Of a stretch of 64,000 bases of DNA, positions 56,145 to 64,000 are shown one piece after another. The DNA is from Pseudomonas paraversuta. GTDB taxonomy: Bacteria; Pseudomonadota; Gammaproteobacteria; Pseudomonadales; Pseudomonadaceae. How positions within the stretch are numbered: position 1 is the stretch's first letter; every line of letters begins with the position of its first letter. The position numbers and the translations under genes were made by a program. The DNA lies in contig NZ_CAJFCL010000003.1 of the NCBI RefSeq assembly GCF_904063065.1, positions 62,001 to 126,000 of the forward strand. Direction: 5' to 3'. The notes beneath the pieces were generated by a model that saw only the letters and a program-made list of their open reading frames with translations, was not told where the DNA came from and searched no databases.

Positions 56145-56630
56145 ATGAGTTTTAAGCGGCTACACAAAGCGATTAATTATCACGAGCACTTGGAAGCAAC
56201 TAATAGTGCAGGGCTTTGTTTGGGTCAGACATGGTTGTGGATGTCTGAAATTATAACGGGGGTGTCAGGCACCTTGTCGCCACCCAATTTTTTTATGGGG
56301 GGAAAGATACAGGCTGAGTACGAAGCTTATGATGATGCGGGTGGCAGCTCATTGGCTTTTATGAATAACAAAGTGTCTGAATTGCAGTTGAAAGTGCCGG
56401 ATAAGTGCTTGGTGCGACGCAGTGTCAATGATTATGATTCCTCGGTTGCATTGGTGAATGGATTTTCGCTGCCGTCGGGTGAGAATGCGGTTGTTTATAT
56501 GTCCTGGAAGATAGGTGCTGACAAAAGTCCGTTGCTCAAAGTAATGCGTAAATATGATAGTTTTCATGCGATGGCATTGCTCAAGTTGAAGAGTGATGGA
56601 AAAATCTATCTGTTTGATGCTAATTTCTGA
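56145..56630 (+). CDS. putative C58-type (YopT/AvrPphB-like) cysteine protease effector, truncated
   Basis: This 161-residue protein shows the C58 triad pattern: C25 in AGLCLGQTW, H141 in SFHAMALLKLK and D158 in LFDANF. The Cys-to-His and His-to-Asp spacings of 116 and 17 fit the 114-119 and 15-16 I recall for AvrPphB and YopT. The TGA stop at 56628 follows DANF exactly where the family usually has Gly, and the frame stays open for 52 more codons. It may be a real but truncated effector, or a sequencing error. The position between clpV and PAAR/vgrG suggests T6SS cargo. There is no signal peptide. Confidence 0.55.
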   Translation: MSFKRLHKAINYHEHLEATNSAGLCLGQTWLWMSEIITGVSGTLSPPNFFMGGKIQAEYEAYDDAGGSSLAFMNNKVSELQLKVPDKCLVRRSVNDYDSSVALVNGFSLPSGENAVVYMSWKIGADKSPLLKVMRKYDSFHAMALLKLKSDGKIYLFDANF

Positions 56631-56789
56631 GTCTTTGAGTGGATAAGGGAGCCGGGCGTTAAATTAAAAACAGATATCAAAAAGTATGTGCTTCAAAAGT
56701 ACCATAGGCCTGTAGCGGCTATGCGAGGTGCCCTGATGCTGTCCACCAATAGTGATATACCGCTAAACTTTGAGCATGTCATTGTGTAG
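56631..56789 (+). pseudogene. 3' remainder of the putative C58 effector gene
   Basis: The frame continues past TGA for 52 sense codons to TAG at 56787, starting VFEWIREPGVKLKTDIKKYV. GVFEW after DANF is the expected C58 continuation, so GGA-to-TGA would restore a 214-residue protein. Confidence 0.5.
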
Positions 56790-57050
56790 TGTCGACAGGA
56801 CGTGGTTGGGCGTCAGCGTAAGTTCAGAAGTGCGCTTCAAGACGATAAAACTTTTTTCGCCATTTAGCGCTGGCTGCGTCCGCAATGGCTTGACGTGTTT
56901 CCTGAGTAATTCCAGGCGTGCGCCAGCGCTACGTCACTCAACGTTAGCGGTTTGGCGCTCTGGGTGGTGTTTAGTCGACCCTCAGTGTGTTGATTGGCTG
57001 AACGATAAGGATTGTTGTTTTTTTAAGTCTGGATGTAAAAGGTGGATGTT
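56790..57050. other. gene-free gap in the T6SS cargo islet
   Basis: A 261-bp gap with no supported gene. A frame from 56770 to 57054 has no ribosome binding site and a Cys/Trp-rich product typical of noise. Confidence 0.5.
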
Positions 57051-57740
57051 GTGAATAAGGTCAGTATTCTGAAAGAGTGGAGCCCGGAGAAGTTGGGCGC
57101 GTCTCGGGCATTGGTTCATACGTTGCGTTACAAATATTTAATGGGCGTGGGTACGGACCTGAGCCCGTTATTATCCAGGCCGGCTGAGGAGGTGTTTAAA
57201 ACCTGGGATGTGATCAGCGCATCGCTGGTTGATTTGGGTCGTATGCAAGGAGCCAGTGCGGATTCAGACGCAGAAACCATGGCCTTTGGAGAATTGGCCC
57301 TGGTGCTGGATGTGCCGATTCAAAATATCTTGGGCACCCATGCCTATGATGTAAGTTTTCCTAATCATATCGGGACACAGCCTGGAAGAAACGGCAGCAC
57401 CCAGGTCACCAATTCTTATGCCTTGGTGGATGCTATTTATTCCGGGGTGACGAAAAGCCCGGGCAAGAAAGTGGCGGGCGGGTTTAATCAACTTTGTACG
57501 CCGATGGAATTGCTTGGGCGTACCGCCAGAGTAATGAGCAATCATAATGAGGTGCTGCTTGTTGGGCGTCCGCATATCAATATATATCAGGGCTTGGGGG
57601 TGACGAGCCCGATCAAGGTTCGTGAGGTGTGGGTGTTGTCCAAGACTCAGGACCTCAACAGAAAAGCGTTTCTGGTGTCGAAGGCGCAACAGATAATGGC
57701 CATCAATAAAATAGCCGGTTCGCCAAAAATCATCTTGTGA
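57051..57740 (+). CDS. hypothetical protein of the T6SS cargo islet
   Basis: This 229-residue soluble protein, with a GTG start after AAGGTGG, has no signal peptide or membrane segment. I do not recognise a family. Distinct blocks are LDVPIQNILGTHAYDVSFPNH (about 96-116), TNSYALVDAIYSG and NEVLLVGRPHINIYQGLG. The last recalls the end motif of ADP-ribosyltransferases, but this is a weak guess. It lies between the C58 protein and PAAR/vgrG, so it may be an effector, adaptor or immunity protein. It overlaps the next small ORF by 4 bases (GTGA). Confidence 0.6.
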   Translation: MNKVSILKEWSPEKLGASRALVHTLRYKYLMGVGTDLSPLLSRPAEEVFKTWDVISASLVDLGRMQGASADSDAETMAFGELALVLDVPIQNILGTHAYDVSFPNHIGTQPGRNGSTQVTNSYALVDAIYSGVTKSPGKKVAGGFNQLCTPMELLGRTARVMSNHNEVLLVGRPHINIYQGLGVTSPIKVREVWVLSKTQDLNRKAFLVSKAQQIMAINKIAGSPKIIL

Positions 57741-57985
57741 CGCTGTGGAACATTAGCCTTTTACCAACGAGGCGCTCACAGCGTCTTGAGGGGGGCGACT
57801 GTATAAACCTTAAGTCCTTGCTGTTTTCAAAGTGCCATGGATTTAATTTGAAAGCGCCAGGGCTTAAGGTTGCTCTCGCTGAACTTGATAAGAAAGTTTA
57901 CGTGGCAGATAAGCGCTTAAGCGGATCTTCTGTTTGCGGGTATCGTCTGAAAAAACTTATCAAGTTTAGGACTATTCCTATGTGA
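57737..57985 (+). CDS. small hypothetical protein overlapping its neighbour
   Basis: This basic 82-residue ORF starts at a GTG that overlaps the previous stop (GTGA at 57737-57740), an arrangement typical of translational coupling. I recognise no domain. A TAGGA-CTAT-TCCTA palindrome falls inside its 3' end (57967-57980). It could be immunity or noise. Confidence 0.35.
   Translation: MTLWNISLLPTRRSQRLEGGDCINLKSLLFSKCHGFNLKAPGLKVALAELDKKVYVADKRLSGSSVCGYRLKKLIKFRTIPM
57967..57980 (+). promoter_or_regulatory. TAGGA-CTAT-TCCTA palindrome before the PAAR/vgrG genes
   Basis: It has the same CTAT spacer as the third tssA site. No clear -10 lies at the matching distance. Confidence 0.4.
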
Positions 57986-58074
57986 TGGTGCCTGCTTTTC
58001 TTTAGGCTGCGCCCATCAGTTATTAGCTACCGGTTGTTACCTAAAGCCATGAATCATTACGCGGAGGGCTACCT

Positions 58075-58464
58075 GTGCCACAACAAGTTGTAATGGGCGC
58101 GCTGTTAAGTTGCTCATTTGGCGCAGCGCCCGCCAAGTTGGCGGTGTTGCCGGTCAACCGGGTCACCGCTGAAGGCCAGCCCGCGGCCACGATCATGGAT
58201 CACAAACCGATGGTCAATATCGCGCCGTTCGGTGTCTGCAAGTCGATGGCCAACCCGGCGGTGTCTGCTGCCACGTCTGCGGCGATGGGGGTATTGACGC
58301 CCATGCCTTGCATACCGGCTACCAGCTCGCCCTGGACCCCCGGGGCGATAAAAACCTTTATCGCCGGGCAACCGGCGTTACACGGCAAATGTACCTGTAT
58401 GTGCAACTGGGCCGGGGTGATCAAGATCGATCACCCCGGCACCGGTAAAACCCTGGTCAGTTGA
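58075..58464 (+). CDS. DUF4280 PAAR-like spike-tip protein
   Basis: This 129-residue protein has the DUF4280 pattern: LSCSFGAAPAKLAVLPVNRV, ATIMDHKPMVNIAPFGVCKS, ANPAVSAATSAAMGVLTPMPC and a C-terminal CTCMCNWAGVI. Members are thought to sit on VgrG like PAAR repeats. The GTG start has CGGAGGG eight bases upstream. vgrG follows 14 bases after the stop. It is the likely tip that carries the effectors encoded upstream. Confidence 0.85.
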   Translation: MPQQVVMGALLSCSFGAAPAKLAVLPVNRVTAEGQPAATIMDHKPMVNIAPFGVCKSMANPAVSAATSAAMGVLTPMPCIPATSSPWTPGAIKTFIAGQPALHGKCTCMCNWAGVIKIDHPGTGKTLVS

Positions 58465-58478
58465 GGAGCTGTTGTGCA

Positions 58479-60563
58479 ATGAGTGATTCTTTGCTGCCAC
58501 GTTGTGGTTTTACCGGGCCACCGGGCTCAAGTGCCTTGTTGTTTGCCGGGCTGCACGGTCATGAAGGCCTGAGCGAGCTGTTTGAGTACCGGGTGAAGGT
58601 GTTGAGCCCGGAAGGGGAACTGAACGCGGACGACTGGCTGGGCAAGGCCCTTGGGCTTGAACTTCATCATTCGGCACAAAACAGCCCCTCATCGCGCAAG
58701 GTGCATGGCCATGTCTGTGGCTTTCGGCGTCTTGGCGATGAGGGGCGATTCCCCTGTTATGAGTTTTTGCTGCGGCCCTGGCTGTGGTTTGCAAGCTGTG
58801 CCAGCAACTGCCGGATTTTCCAGAACCAGAGCGTGCTGGAGGTGCTCAAGGCTGTGCTGGCGCCTTACCCCGGCGAGGTGGAGTGGGCGGCGACGGAAAG
58901 CTATGCGGCACTGGAATATTGCGTGCAATTTGCCGAGACCGATGCCGCCTTTGTCAGTCGCCTGATGGAGGAGGCCGGTCTCTATTACTTCTTCCGCCAT
59001 AGCGGCGAAGGGCACAGTCTGGTGGTGACCGACTCGATGAGCGAACACCGGAGTCTGGAGGCCGGTGACACCCTGTACTGGCGGGTGGGCAGCGACGACA
59101 ACTTCCACAGCCTTTGGGGCTGGGTGCCGCAACAGGCCCTGTGCAGCGGTCGGGTGAGTGCCGCTGATTTTGATTTCAGCAAAGCCAATACCCGTGAGGC
59201 CAGCGTGCTTGCGGCGGCGGCCTCGATCGCCGCGGGCCATGATCAGGCCGGGTTTGAGCACTACCGCTACCCCGGTCATTTTAACAACAGCGCCAGCGGT
59301 GAGGCCGCGACCAAGGTCCGGGTGCAGGCTTTGCACGCGCTGCGGCAACGGGTCGGGGCCACGGGTTGTGCGCCTTATCTGTTGCCCGGTGGCACGTTCA
59401 AGTTGTCCGGGCATGCCGACCCTGGGCAGAACGCCGAATACTTGATTACCCGGGCCACGCTGACCGCCACTTGCAGGGTTTCGTCTACCGGGGTCAGCGC
59501 GCCGAGCTTCAGTTGTGATATCGAGGCCATAGGCAGCAATGCCCGCTATCGCGCCCCGGTCCAGACCCCGCGCCCCAGAATGCCCGGCCCGCAGACCGCC
59601 TTTGTGGTGGGCAAGGCCGGCGAGCAGCTATGGGTTGATGAATTCGGCCGGGTCAAGGTGCAGTTCCATTGGGACCGTGGCGAACAGACCGACGAAAACT
59701 GTTCCTGCTGGGTGCGCGTCGCCCAACCGCTGGCAGGGCAACGCTGGGGCGCGATTTTTCTGCCGCGCATCGGTCAGGAAGTGATTGTCGAGTTTCTTGA
59801 CGGCAACCCGGACCGCCCTCTGATCACCGGCAGCCTGTACAACGGTGGCATGCGCCCGCCCCATGAATTGCCGGCACAGGTGGCGCGCAGCGGGATTAAA
59901 AGCCAGTCGCTGGGGGCCCGGGATGTTTACAACGAACTGCGTTTTGAAGACAGGGACGGCGCCGAACAACTGTTGTTCCATGCCGGGCGCAATCAGGACG
60001 TCACGGTGCGCAATGATGCCCTGGAGCATGTGGGCAACGACCGCCACGTGAAGGTGGGGGGCAATTCCTTCCAGCAGGTGCTCAAGGATGCCCATCAGCA
60101 TCTGGGTGGCGAATTCAATGTGTACGTTGCGGGCGGCCATTCGCTGGAGGTGGTGGGTGACCGCAGCATCAAAGTCGGTGCCGGTTACTCGATGGAAACC
60201 GGTGCCGATCATCGGTTCAAAGTAGCAGGCGGCCATTCGCTGGAGGTTGCTGGCGACAGCGATACCAAGGTCGGCGGCAAGTTCCGGCTCGGCGCCACCA
60301 GCGTCGACCTCAAGGGCTCGCAGACCCTGACCCTCGAGGCGGGGCAGACCCTGACCCTCAAAGCCGGCTCCAGCACCCTGGTCCTGGGGCCCAAGGGGGT
60401 GGCGATCAACGGCGCACTGGTGACCATCGACGCCAAGGGCAAGGTGGACATCAACGGCGGGGGCGACAGCAGCGCCGATCCGGCCGAGGCACCGCAGCCC
60501 ATCCCCACCCAGAAACCACAAATGCCCAAGCAACCCGAGGAAGCCGACCATGGTCGTGACTGA
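58479..60563 (+). CDS. vgrG: type VI spike protein VgrG (TssI)
   Basis: This 694-residue spike has a gp27-like base (about 1-380), an OB-fold (about 390-460, including DEFGRVKVQFHWD) and a C-terminal beta-helix of repeated short blocks (GGHSLEV recurs, about 530-640). It ends with a Pro/Gln-rich tail. No extra effector domain is seen. GAGGAG lies 10 bases before the ATG at 58479. It overlaps tssJ by 14 bases. DUF4280 upstream probably caps it. Confidence 0.93.
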   Translation: MSDSLLPRCGFTGPPGSSALLFAGLHGHEGLSELFEYRVKVLSPEGELNADDWLGKALGLELHHSAQNSPSSRKVHGHVCGFRRLGDEGRFPCYEFLLRPWLWFASCASNCRIFQNQSVLEVLKAVLAPYPGEVEWAATESYAALEYCVQFAETDAAFVSRLMEEAGLYYFFRHSGEGHSLVVTDSMSEHRSLEAGDTLYWRVGSDDNFHSLWGWVPQQALCSGRVSAADFDFSKANTREASVLAAAASIAAGHDQAGFEHYRYPGHFNNSASGEAATKVRVQALHALRQRVGATGCAPYLLPGGTFKLSGHADPGQNAEYLITRATLTATCRVSSTGVSAPSFSCDIEAIGSNARYRAPVQTPRPRMPGPQTAFVVGKAGEQLWVDEFGRVKVQFHWDRGEQTDENCSCWVRVAQPLAGQRWGAIFLPRIGQEVIVEFLDGNPDRPLITGSLYNGGMRPPHELPAQVARSGIKSQSLGARDVYNELRFEDRDGAEQLLFHAGRNQDVTVRNDALEHVGNDRHVKVGGNSFQQVLKDAHQHLGGEFNVYVAGGHSLEVVGDRSIKVGAGYSMETGADHRFKVAGGHSLEVAGDSDTKVGGKFRLGATSVDLKGSQTLTLEAGQTLTLKAGSSTLVLGPKGVAINGALVTIDAKGKVDINGGGDSSADPAEAPQPIPTQKPQMPKQPEEADHGRD

Positions 60564-61086
60564 CGCCCTTAGGCAGGTGCGCCGGCTGGCGCTCTGCGGC
60601 GCATCGGTGCTGGTGCTTGGCGGGATGCAGGGCTGCCAGATGTTCGGCTGGTTCCAGGACCCGCCACCCGATCCGTACCGAAGCCTGCAGGTCGAGGCTG
60701 CCCTCGATGTGAATCCGGATATCCATGGGCGGCCATCGCCCGTGATTCTGACGATCTACCAATTGAGTGATGCCAAGGCATTTCTCGCGGCTGACCCGGC
60801 CAGTCTGCTGGAACCGGACGCAGAGCCGGCCAGCCCCGCCTGGTTGAAGCGCGAGACGTTCCAGTTAAGACCGGGGGAGGAGCTCACCCGGCGTTTTGTG
60901 CCCGAACCTGCTGTGCAGTTGTTCGGCGCAGTGGCGGAATACCGCGACCTGGAAAATGCCCAGTGGCGCACCGTGGAGGTGTTTCATGGGCAAACCCCCG
61001 AGTCGCTGCAGATCAATCTGCAACGGACCCGGGTTTCGATCCGCCTGATTCCATTACAAGGAGAAGCATCCAGTGTTCAGCAATGA
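60550..61086 (+). CDS. tssJ: type VI outer-membrane lipoprotein TssJ
   Basis: This 178-residue lipoprotein has a lipobox Cys at residue 29 (LGGMQGCQ). It forms the outer-membrane part of the trans-envelope complex with TssL and TssM. The conserved SPVILTIYQLSDAKAFLAADP block is present. It overlaps the end of vgrG and is followed by tssK, which begins 14 bases before its stop. Confidence 0.9.
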   Translation: MVVTDALRQVRRLALCGASVLVLGGMQGCQMFGWFQDPPPDPYRSLQVEAALDVNPDIHGRPSPVILTIYQLSDAKAFLAADPASLLEPDAEPASPAWLKRETFQLRPGEELTRRFVPEPAVQLFGAVAEYRDLENAQWRTVEVFHGQTPESLQINLQRTRVSIRLIPLQGEASSVQQ

Positions 61087-62413
61087 CCGGGTGCTGTGGT
61101 CGGAAGGGATGTTCCTCCAGCCGCAGCATTTTCAACAGCAACAACGCCACCAGCAGGCGCAACTGGTGCAGGGCCTGCAGGCTTTGCAAAGCCATGCCTG
61201 GGGCTTTACCGCGCTGAAGGTCGATGCGGCCCAACTGGCCCTGGGCTACGTGCAGTTACTGGAGTGCGCCGGCATCTTGCCCGACGGCACACTCTTCAAT
61301 CTGGACACCGAGCAGCTGGCCCGCACCCGCTTTGTGGTGCCCGAGGGCGCACGGGAACTGGAGGTGGTCCTGGCCTTGCCCGCGCCGGGCATCTCGACTG
61401 TCGAAGTAAGCCGTGACAGCGGCCCCGACAGCCTGGCGCGCTACCGTCTGGTGGAAGCGCCGGCCCTGGATAGTTCGGCCCCCGACACGGGCGAGGCGAC
61501 CCTGCAACTGGCGCGGCTGAACCTGATGCTGGCGGGCAAGCGCGACGTTGCACGGTCCCATGTCTATCTGGACGTGCTGCGCATCGCCGAGCGCAGCCCC
61601 GGTGGCCAGGTCAGTCTGGATGAGGGCTTTATCGCGCCGGTGTTGAACTGGCGTCTGGCCCGGCCCCTGGTCAGCTTTGTTGACGACTTTCTGAGCCGGG
61701 TCAAGCAGCGTGGCTACATGCTGGCTACCAATATGGGGGTGCCGGGGCTGGGCGGCGTGGCGGAGGTCCAGCATTTTCTGATGCTGCAAACCATCAACCG
61801 GGCCGAGTCCATGCTGGGTCATCTGGCGAGCTATCCGGGCTTGCACCCTGAGGTGCTCTACCGCGAGTTACTGGGGCTGGCCGGGGAGCTGGCGATATTT
61901 TCTGAAAGCAGTAAACGGCCCAAATCCTATCCTGTTTATCGCCACGACCGGCTTGGCGAATGCTTCGCCCCGATCATGGACGATCTGGCCTATACCCTCA
62001 GCGCCCAGGCCGGTACCGATGTCATTCCTCTGGTTTTGCACGAGCGCGAACATGGTATCCGCTTTGCCGCCGTGCTCGACTCAAGCCTGTACGCCAGCGC
62101 CCGCTTTGTGCTCGCGGTGCGCGCCCAGGTGCCGGACGATGAACTGCGCAAGGTGTTCCCGACCCGCCTGAAAATTGGCCCTGCAGAGCGGGTCGCCGAC
62201 CTGGTGGACCTGCAGTTGCCCGGGCTTGGCGTCAGTGTCTTGCCGGCCGCTCCGCGGGAGCTGCCCTATTACGCGGGCTTCAGCTATTTCGAGCTGCAAA
62301 GCGATCATCCGCTGTGGCAGGAACTCAACACCGGTGCCGGTTTCGGACTCCATCTGGCCGGTGACTTCCCCGGCTTGCAACTGGCCTTCTGGGCGATCAA
62401 GGACCCTCAATGA
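61073..62413 (+). CDS. tssK: type VI baseplate protein TssK
   Basis: This 446-residue baseplate protein connects the baseplate to the membrane complex. It has the family N terminus RVLWSEGMFLQPQHFQQQ. The GTG start at 61073 is in frame with it and preceded by AAGGAGAAG. It overlaps tssJ and ends 4 bases into tssL (ATGA). Confidence 0.94.
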   Translation: MFSNDRVLWSEGMFLQPQHFQQQQRHQQAQLVQGLQALQSHAWGFTALKVDAAQLALGYVQLLECAGILPDGTLFNLDTEQLARTRFVVPEGARELEVVLALPAPGISTVEVSRDSGPDSLARYRLVEAPALDSSAPDTGEATLQLARLNLMLAGKRDVARSHVYLDVLRIAERSPGGQVSLDEGFIAPVLNWRLARPLVSFVDDFLSRVKQRGYMLATNMGVPGLGGVAEVQHFLMLQTINRAESMLGHLASYPGLHPEVLYRELLGLAGELAIFSESSKRPKSYPVYRHDRLGECFAPIMDDLAYTLSAQAGTDVIPLVLHEREHGIRFAAVLDSSLYASARFVLAVRAQVPDDELRKVFPTRLKIGPAERVADLVDLQLPGLGVSVLPAAPRELPYYAGFSYFELQSDHPLWQELNTGAGFGLHLAGDFPGLQLAFWAIKDPQ

Positions 62414-63615
62414 TTCGTCGTTTTGTCTCTCCGTTAGCCCGTATCAGGGCGCGTTTGCGTGCCTCTGCACAACCCGCCGGCCCGGCTGAAGCATTGCCCC
62501 CGCTGAGCAGCGACGGGCTTGGCCAGCGCGCCAGTGACCTGTTGTATGAAGTGGTACTGCTGCGCGGTCTGGAACGTGCGCCGGATCTGGATGAGCTGCG
62601 GGCCCGACTGGTCACCAAGGTGCGCACCTTTCATCGTCAGGCCATGGCTGACGGGGCTTCGCTGGATACGGTGGAACGGGCCCAGTACGCCATCTGTACC
62701 TTGCTCGATGAAATTATTTCGGGCTCCGAATGGGGGCGCGGCGGTTGGTCCAGACACAGTCTGTTGATGATTTTTCATGGCCAGACCTCCGGTGGTGACG
62801 GTTTTTTCGCCTACCTCGACGCCGCGGAACTCAAGCCCCAGGAAAACCTTGCCCTGCTGGAAGTGATGTACCTGTGCCTGGCCCTGGGGCTGGAAGGCCG
62901 CTATCGCATCCAGAGCGAGGGGCGCGCGGCACTGGCGTTGCGCCGCAACCAGCTGTTCGAAACCATCCGCCTGCAACGCGGCTACCTGCCCAAGGCCCGC
63001 CTGGACGAGCATTTGCGTTCGTGGAGTCGCGGCTACTTCAGCCGACGCCAGCGCTATGTCTGGTGGGGCTGTGGCGCCCTGTTGCTGGTGCTGGCCGCGG
63101 GCCTGACCTGGCACCTGGAAAATCGCGCCTATCAGACCCTTTTACGTTTGCAGGCACTGGAGCAGGCCCCGCTGATCAGCTTGACCCAGTCCCTGGCCGA
63201 GACGCTGTCGGCAGATTTGCGTGCGGGGCGTCTGAACCTGCTCGAAGACGGGCAGGGGGTGCGCATCATCATCAGTTCCTCGGGCCTGTTCGCCACCGGC
63301 GGCAGTGAAGTGGCGGCGCCCTATGAGCCAGTGTTGTCGCGCATTGCGGCGGCCCTGGAGCAGTGGCCGGTGCAGATCAAGGTGATCGGGCATAGCGATG
63401 ATACGCCGGTGGCCAGAGGCCTGGGCTCCAATCAGGCCTTGTCGCTGGCCCGTGCCGAGGCGGTATTGCACAGGTTGCAGGGCAATCAGATCGACCCGGC
63501 GCGCTTTACCGCTGAAGGACGTGGCGAATTCGAACCTTTGTTCGCCAATGACAGCCCGGACAACCGGGCCCGTAACCGTCGGGTCGAAATCTTTGTGTAC
63601 CCCGCCGAGCTGTAA
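62410..63615 (+). CDS. tssL: type VI inner-membrane protein TssL with OmpA domain
   Basis: This 401-residue DotU/IcmH-type protein has a helical cytoplasmic domain (about 30-200, with DEIISGSEWGRGGWSRHSLL) and one membrane helix at about 217-235. A C-terminal periplasmic OmpA-like peptidoglycan-binding domain (about 290-400) contains NQALSLARAEAVL and NRRVEIFVYP. This extended form anchors the membrane complex to the cell wall. It starts inside the end of tssK. Confidence 0.93.
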   Translation: MIRRFVSPLARIRARLRASAQPAGPAEALPPLSSDGLGQRASDLLYEVVLLRGLERAPDLDELRARLVTKVRTFHRQAMADGASLDTVERAQYAICTLLDEIISGSEWGRGGWSRHSLLMIFHGQTSGGDGFFAYLDAAELKPQENLALLEVMYLCLALGLEGRYRIQSEGRAALALRRNQLFETIRLQRGYLPKARLDEHLRSWSRGYFSRRQRYVWWGCGALLLVLAAGLTWHLENRAYQTLLRLQALEQAPLISLTQSLAETLSADLRAGRLNLLEDGQGVRIIISSSGLFATGGSEVAAPYEPVLSRIAAALEQWPVQIKVIGHSDDTPVARGLGSNQALSLARAEAVLHRLQGNQIDPARFTAEGRGEFEPLFANDSPDNRARNRRVEIFVYPAEL

Positions 63616-63660
63616 ACCGGGCGCCTTCCCTCAACCTTCTACCTTGCGGATGTTGCTGCC

Positions 63661-64000
63661 ATGCTCCTGCGTGTTTTGAAAACCCTGCTGCGGGCCTCGC
63701 CCTGGCTGCTGGGGCTGCTATTTACGATGTATCTGATCCTGGTCCATGGCCCGCGCCTGGCGGTTGACGGTCATGTGCCGCTGGCCGCTCTGGTGGTGCG
63801 CCTGCTGCTGTGTGGCGCGCTGCTGCTGGTGGCAGTGCTGCTGGTCTGGCTCGGGCGGCGTGGCAAGCAGCAGGCCGAGCCGCAAGCGGTCGCCACGGCA
63901 GCGGTGCTCGACGAGTTGACGGAGCGCGAACTGGCATTGCGCGAACGGCTGTGTGCATGGCGCCAGCGCACCGGGGGCAAATTGCCGGGGTTGCTGGTGA
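63661..64000 (+). CDS. tssM: type VI inner-membrane protein TssM (IcmF), N-terminal part
   Basis: Begins MLLRVLKTLLRASPWLLGLL and remains open to the window edge (113 codons). Two membrane helices are visible (about 8-28 and 43-64). A cytoplasmic segment follows. IcmF proteins start this way, and the position after tssL fits. The ATPase domain would lie beyond the window. Confidence 0.85.
   Translation, partial: MLLRVLKTLLRASPWLLGLLFTMYLILVHGPRLAVDGHVPLAALVVRLLLCGALLLVAVLLVWLGRRGKQQAEPQAVATAAVLDELTERELALRERLCAWRQRTGGKLPGLLV

Noticed and set aside
56628..56630. TGA read as selenocysteine in the C58 protein
   Set aside because: The family has Gly at this position, and I see no bacterial SECIS-like hairpin directly after it.
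56770..57054. 94-residue frame after the C58 gene
   Set aside because: No ribosome binding site, Cys/Trp-rich noise composition, and it overlaps the end of the C58 remainder.

Overview
This window is a chromosomal segment of a Pseudomonas, most likely of the P. fluorescens / P. fragi lineage. The evidence is the gene content and order (fadA, topA, lexA-sulA, psrA, nagZ, mfd, gap, sthA, lolCDE, copRS, queF, dapA-bamC-purC), the codon style, and the abundant REP palindromes built on GTAGGAGCGAGC or GTAGGAGCCAGC.

Positions 1-33.3 kb are core genome. They hold the 3' end of fadA, a DUF1653 protein, topA, two small conserved genes, the SOS pair lexA-sulA with two LexA boxes, and psrA with its own operator. 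These are followed by nagZ, a SWIM/SNF2 helicase, mfd, gap, an MHS-type MFS transporter, a secreted chalcone-isomerase-like protein, sthA, a glycerophosphodiesterase and a PilZ protein. Then come lolC-lolD-lolE, the metal-responsive pair copS/copR facing a cupredoxin, queF, bcp, gcvR and the dapA-bamC-MBL-purC string. REP elements sit between genes. At two places the REP is tandemly repeated together with the 3' tail of the neighbouring gene: the MFS transporter (175-bp unit) and lolE (about 150 bp).

Positions 33.3-45.8 kb are accessory. Two CS1-type (class 5, alpha) chaperone-usher fimbrial clusters flank tRNA-Ser(CGA) and a six-copy, roughly 105-bp REP array. Cluster A (pilin, usher, chaperone, tip adhesin) lies between intact purC and a diverged second copy of the purC 3' end, which suggests it was inserted between purC and the tRNA. 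Its usher has one in-frame amber codon. Cluster B (chaperone, pilin, usher, adhesin) has an intact usher, but its tip adhesin is broken by a one-base frameshift.

Positions 46.3-64 kb hold a type VI secretion cluster in one orientation: tssA-B-C-hcp-tssE-F-G-clpV, a cargo islet, a DUF4280 PAAR-like protein, vgrG, tssJ-K-L and the start of tssM. The islet contains a protein with the Cys/His/Asp spacing of C58 (YopT/AvrPphB) cysteine proteases, cut by a TGA just after the catalytic Asp motif. It also contains an unrecognised 229-residue protein and a small overlapping ORF. A 4-bp-spaced inverted repeat, TTAGGA-N4-TCCTAA-like, occurs upstream of both fimbrial clusters, upstream of tssA and just before the PAAR/vgrG genes. 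It resembles an RcsB/NarL-type response-regulator site and may link adhesion and T6SS control.
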